A DNA stretch of 56,554 nt. Origin: an uncultured Candidatus Saccharibacteria bacterium. Its GTDB lineage: Bacteria > Patescibacteriota > Saccharimonadia > Saccharimonadales > Saccharimonadaceae. The position numbers were made by a program, and so were the translations under genes. Of the stretch, positions 56,316 through 56,554 are shown piece by piece; the first letter of the stretch is position 1; each line of letters begins with the position of its first letter. The DNA is taken from positions 1-56,554 of the forward strand of contig CALHKE010000017.1 of NCBI GenBank assembly GCA_938033695.1. Direction: 5' to 3'. The notes beneath the pieces were generated by a model. That model searched no databases. It was not told the DNA's origin and saw only the letters and a program-made list of their open reading frames with translations.

Positions 56316-56554
56316 ATGTCAACCATTGACCAACAATTCGTAGAATATATCGTAAAAACTCTAGTAAATAACCCTGACAAAGTTAGCATCGACCGTGCCA
56401 TTGATGAAAAAGGTGTTTTGCTTTCCCTAAGTGTTGACCCTGAAGATGTTGGACGTGTCATTGGTCGCCGTGGTGCCACCGCTCAGTCCATCCGCACCCT
56501 TCTTCGCGCCCTTGGCACTAAGAATGATGCCCGCTATAACCTAAAAATCGTTAA
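56316..56554 (+). CDS. khpA: KH-domain RNA-binding protein KhpA (3' end outside the window)
   Basis: Seventy-nine codons are visible before the window ends. The KH motif reads VGRVIGRRGATAQSIRTLLRA, with GRRG as the RNA-contacting GxxG loop. Family members are about 75-80 residues, so little is missing. KhpA binds RNA, often with KhpB, and influences cell size and translation in Gram-positive bacteria. The gene follows rpsP, its usual neighbour. Confidence 0.9.
   Translation, partial: MSTIDQQFVEYIVKTLVNNPDKVSIDRAIDEKGVLLSLSVDPEDVGRVIGRRGATAQSIRTLLRALGTKNDARYNLKIV

Noticed and set aside
1..56554. Alternative genetic code with TGA as an amino acid
   Set aside because: TGA ends genes with correct family length and ATGA coupling (for example 48900-48902 and 25756-25758), and no TGA interrupts conserved genes.
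1..56554. tRNA or rRNA genes in the spacers
   Set aside because: No cloverleaf-like sequence or conserved TTCGANTC arm was seen in the longer spacers; they are explained by terminators, promoters and leaders. A tRNA-finding program would settle this.

Overview
The window looks like chromosome of a small-genome, host-dependent Patescibacteria/CPR bacterium, most likely Candidatus Saccharibacteria (TM7). This is inferred from the divergent but recognisable housekeeping proteins, the scattered str/S10 ribosomal genes, the short spacers, the cluster of BspA-like (DUF285) surface proteins and the standard code with TGA used as a stop (which argues against Gracilibacteria/Absconditabacteria). No rRNA, tRNA, CRISPR array, prophage or insertion sequence was seen.

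Layout. 1-10.3 kb: end of gatB, metK, a divergent DUF285 protein, fusA, a reverse-strand lipoprotein, a small membrane protein, tuf and rpsJ, each with its own promoter and mostly its own hairpin terminator. 10.3-21.5 kb: five exported DUF285 repeat proteins in the same direction, interrupted by a class II Fic gene; a 42-bp fossil of another paralogue lies at 19.56 kb. 21.6-23.7 kb: polar amino-acid ABC transporter. 23.8-28.9 kb: a tightly packed cell-wall operon (MurF-like ligase lacking the N-terminal domain, alpha/beta hydrolase, an aminotransferase-FemAB fusion, a second FemAB). 29-40 kb: HdeD-like membrane protein, sugar-phosphate nucleotidyltransferase, secreted nuclease with an excalibur domain, YtxH-like protein, DnaE, FAD-linked oxidase, trigger factor. 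40.1-43.1 kb: an accessory islet with three orphan genes, each behind a consensus promoter and a long structured leader, plus a decayed nucleoside phosphorylase. 43.3-56.5 kb: flotillin-like protein, rpsL-rpsG, a gap-rpiB-rpe-kinase sugar operon, a LOG protein divergent from a SpoU methylase and leuS, then rpmF-nusB-NUDIX-rnc, rpsP and the start of khpA.

Transcription signals are unusually legible. Most units have a sigma70-type promoter, often with an extended -10 of the form TATGnTAAAAT, and where a -35 (TTGACA-like) is visible the spacer is repeatedly 17 bp. About ten genes have their ATG only 6-9 nt after the -10 hexamer and no Shine-Dalgarno, so they are predicted to be leaderless. Several naive ORF starts fall inside promoters and are corrected here.

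The most unusual protein-level observation is EF-G: both guanine-recognition motifs differ from the universal form (NKIN for NKxD, and no GSA motif at G5), while EF-Tu in the same window is canonical. Taken together the window suggests an epibiont that takes up amino acids and degrades external nucleic acid, builds a modified peptidoglycan bridge, and displays a recombining family of repeat adhesins.
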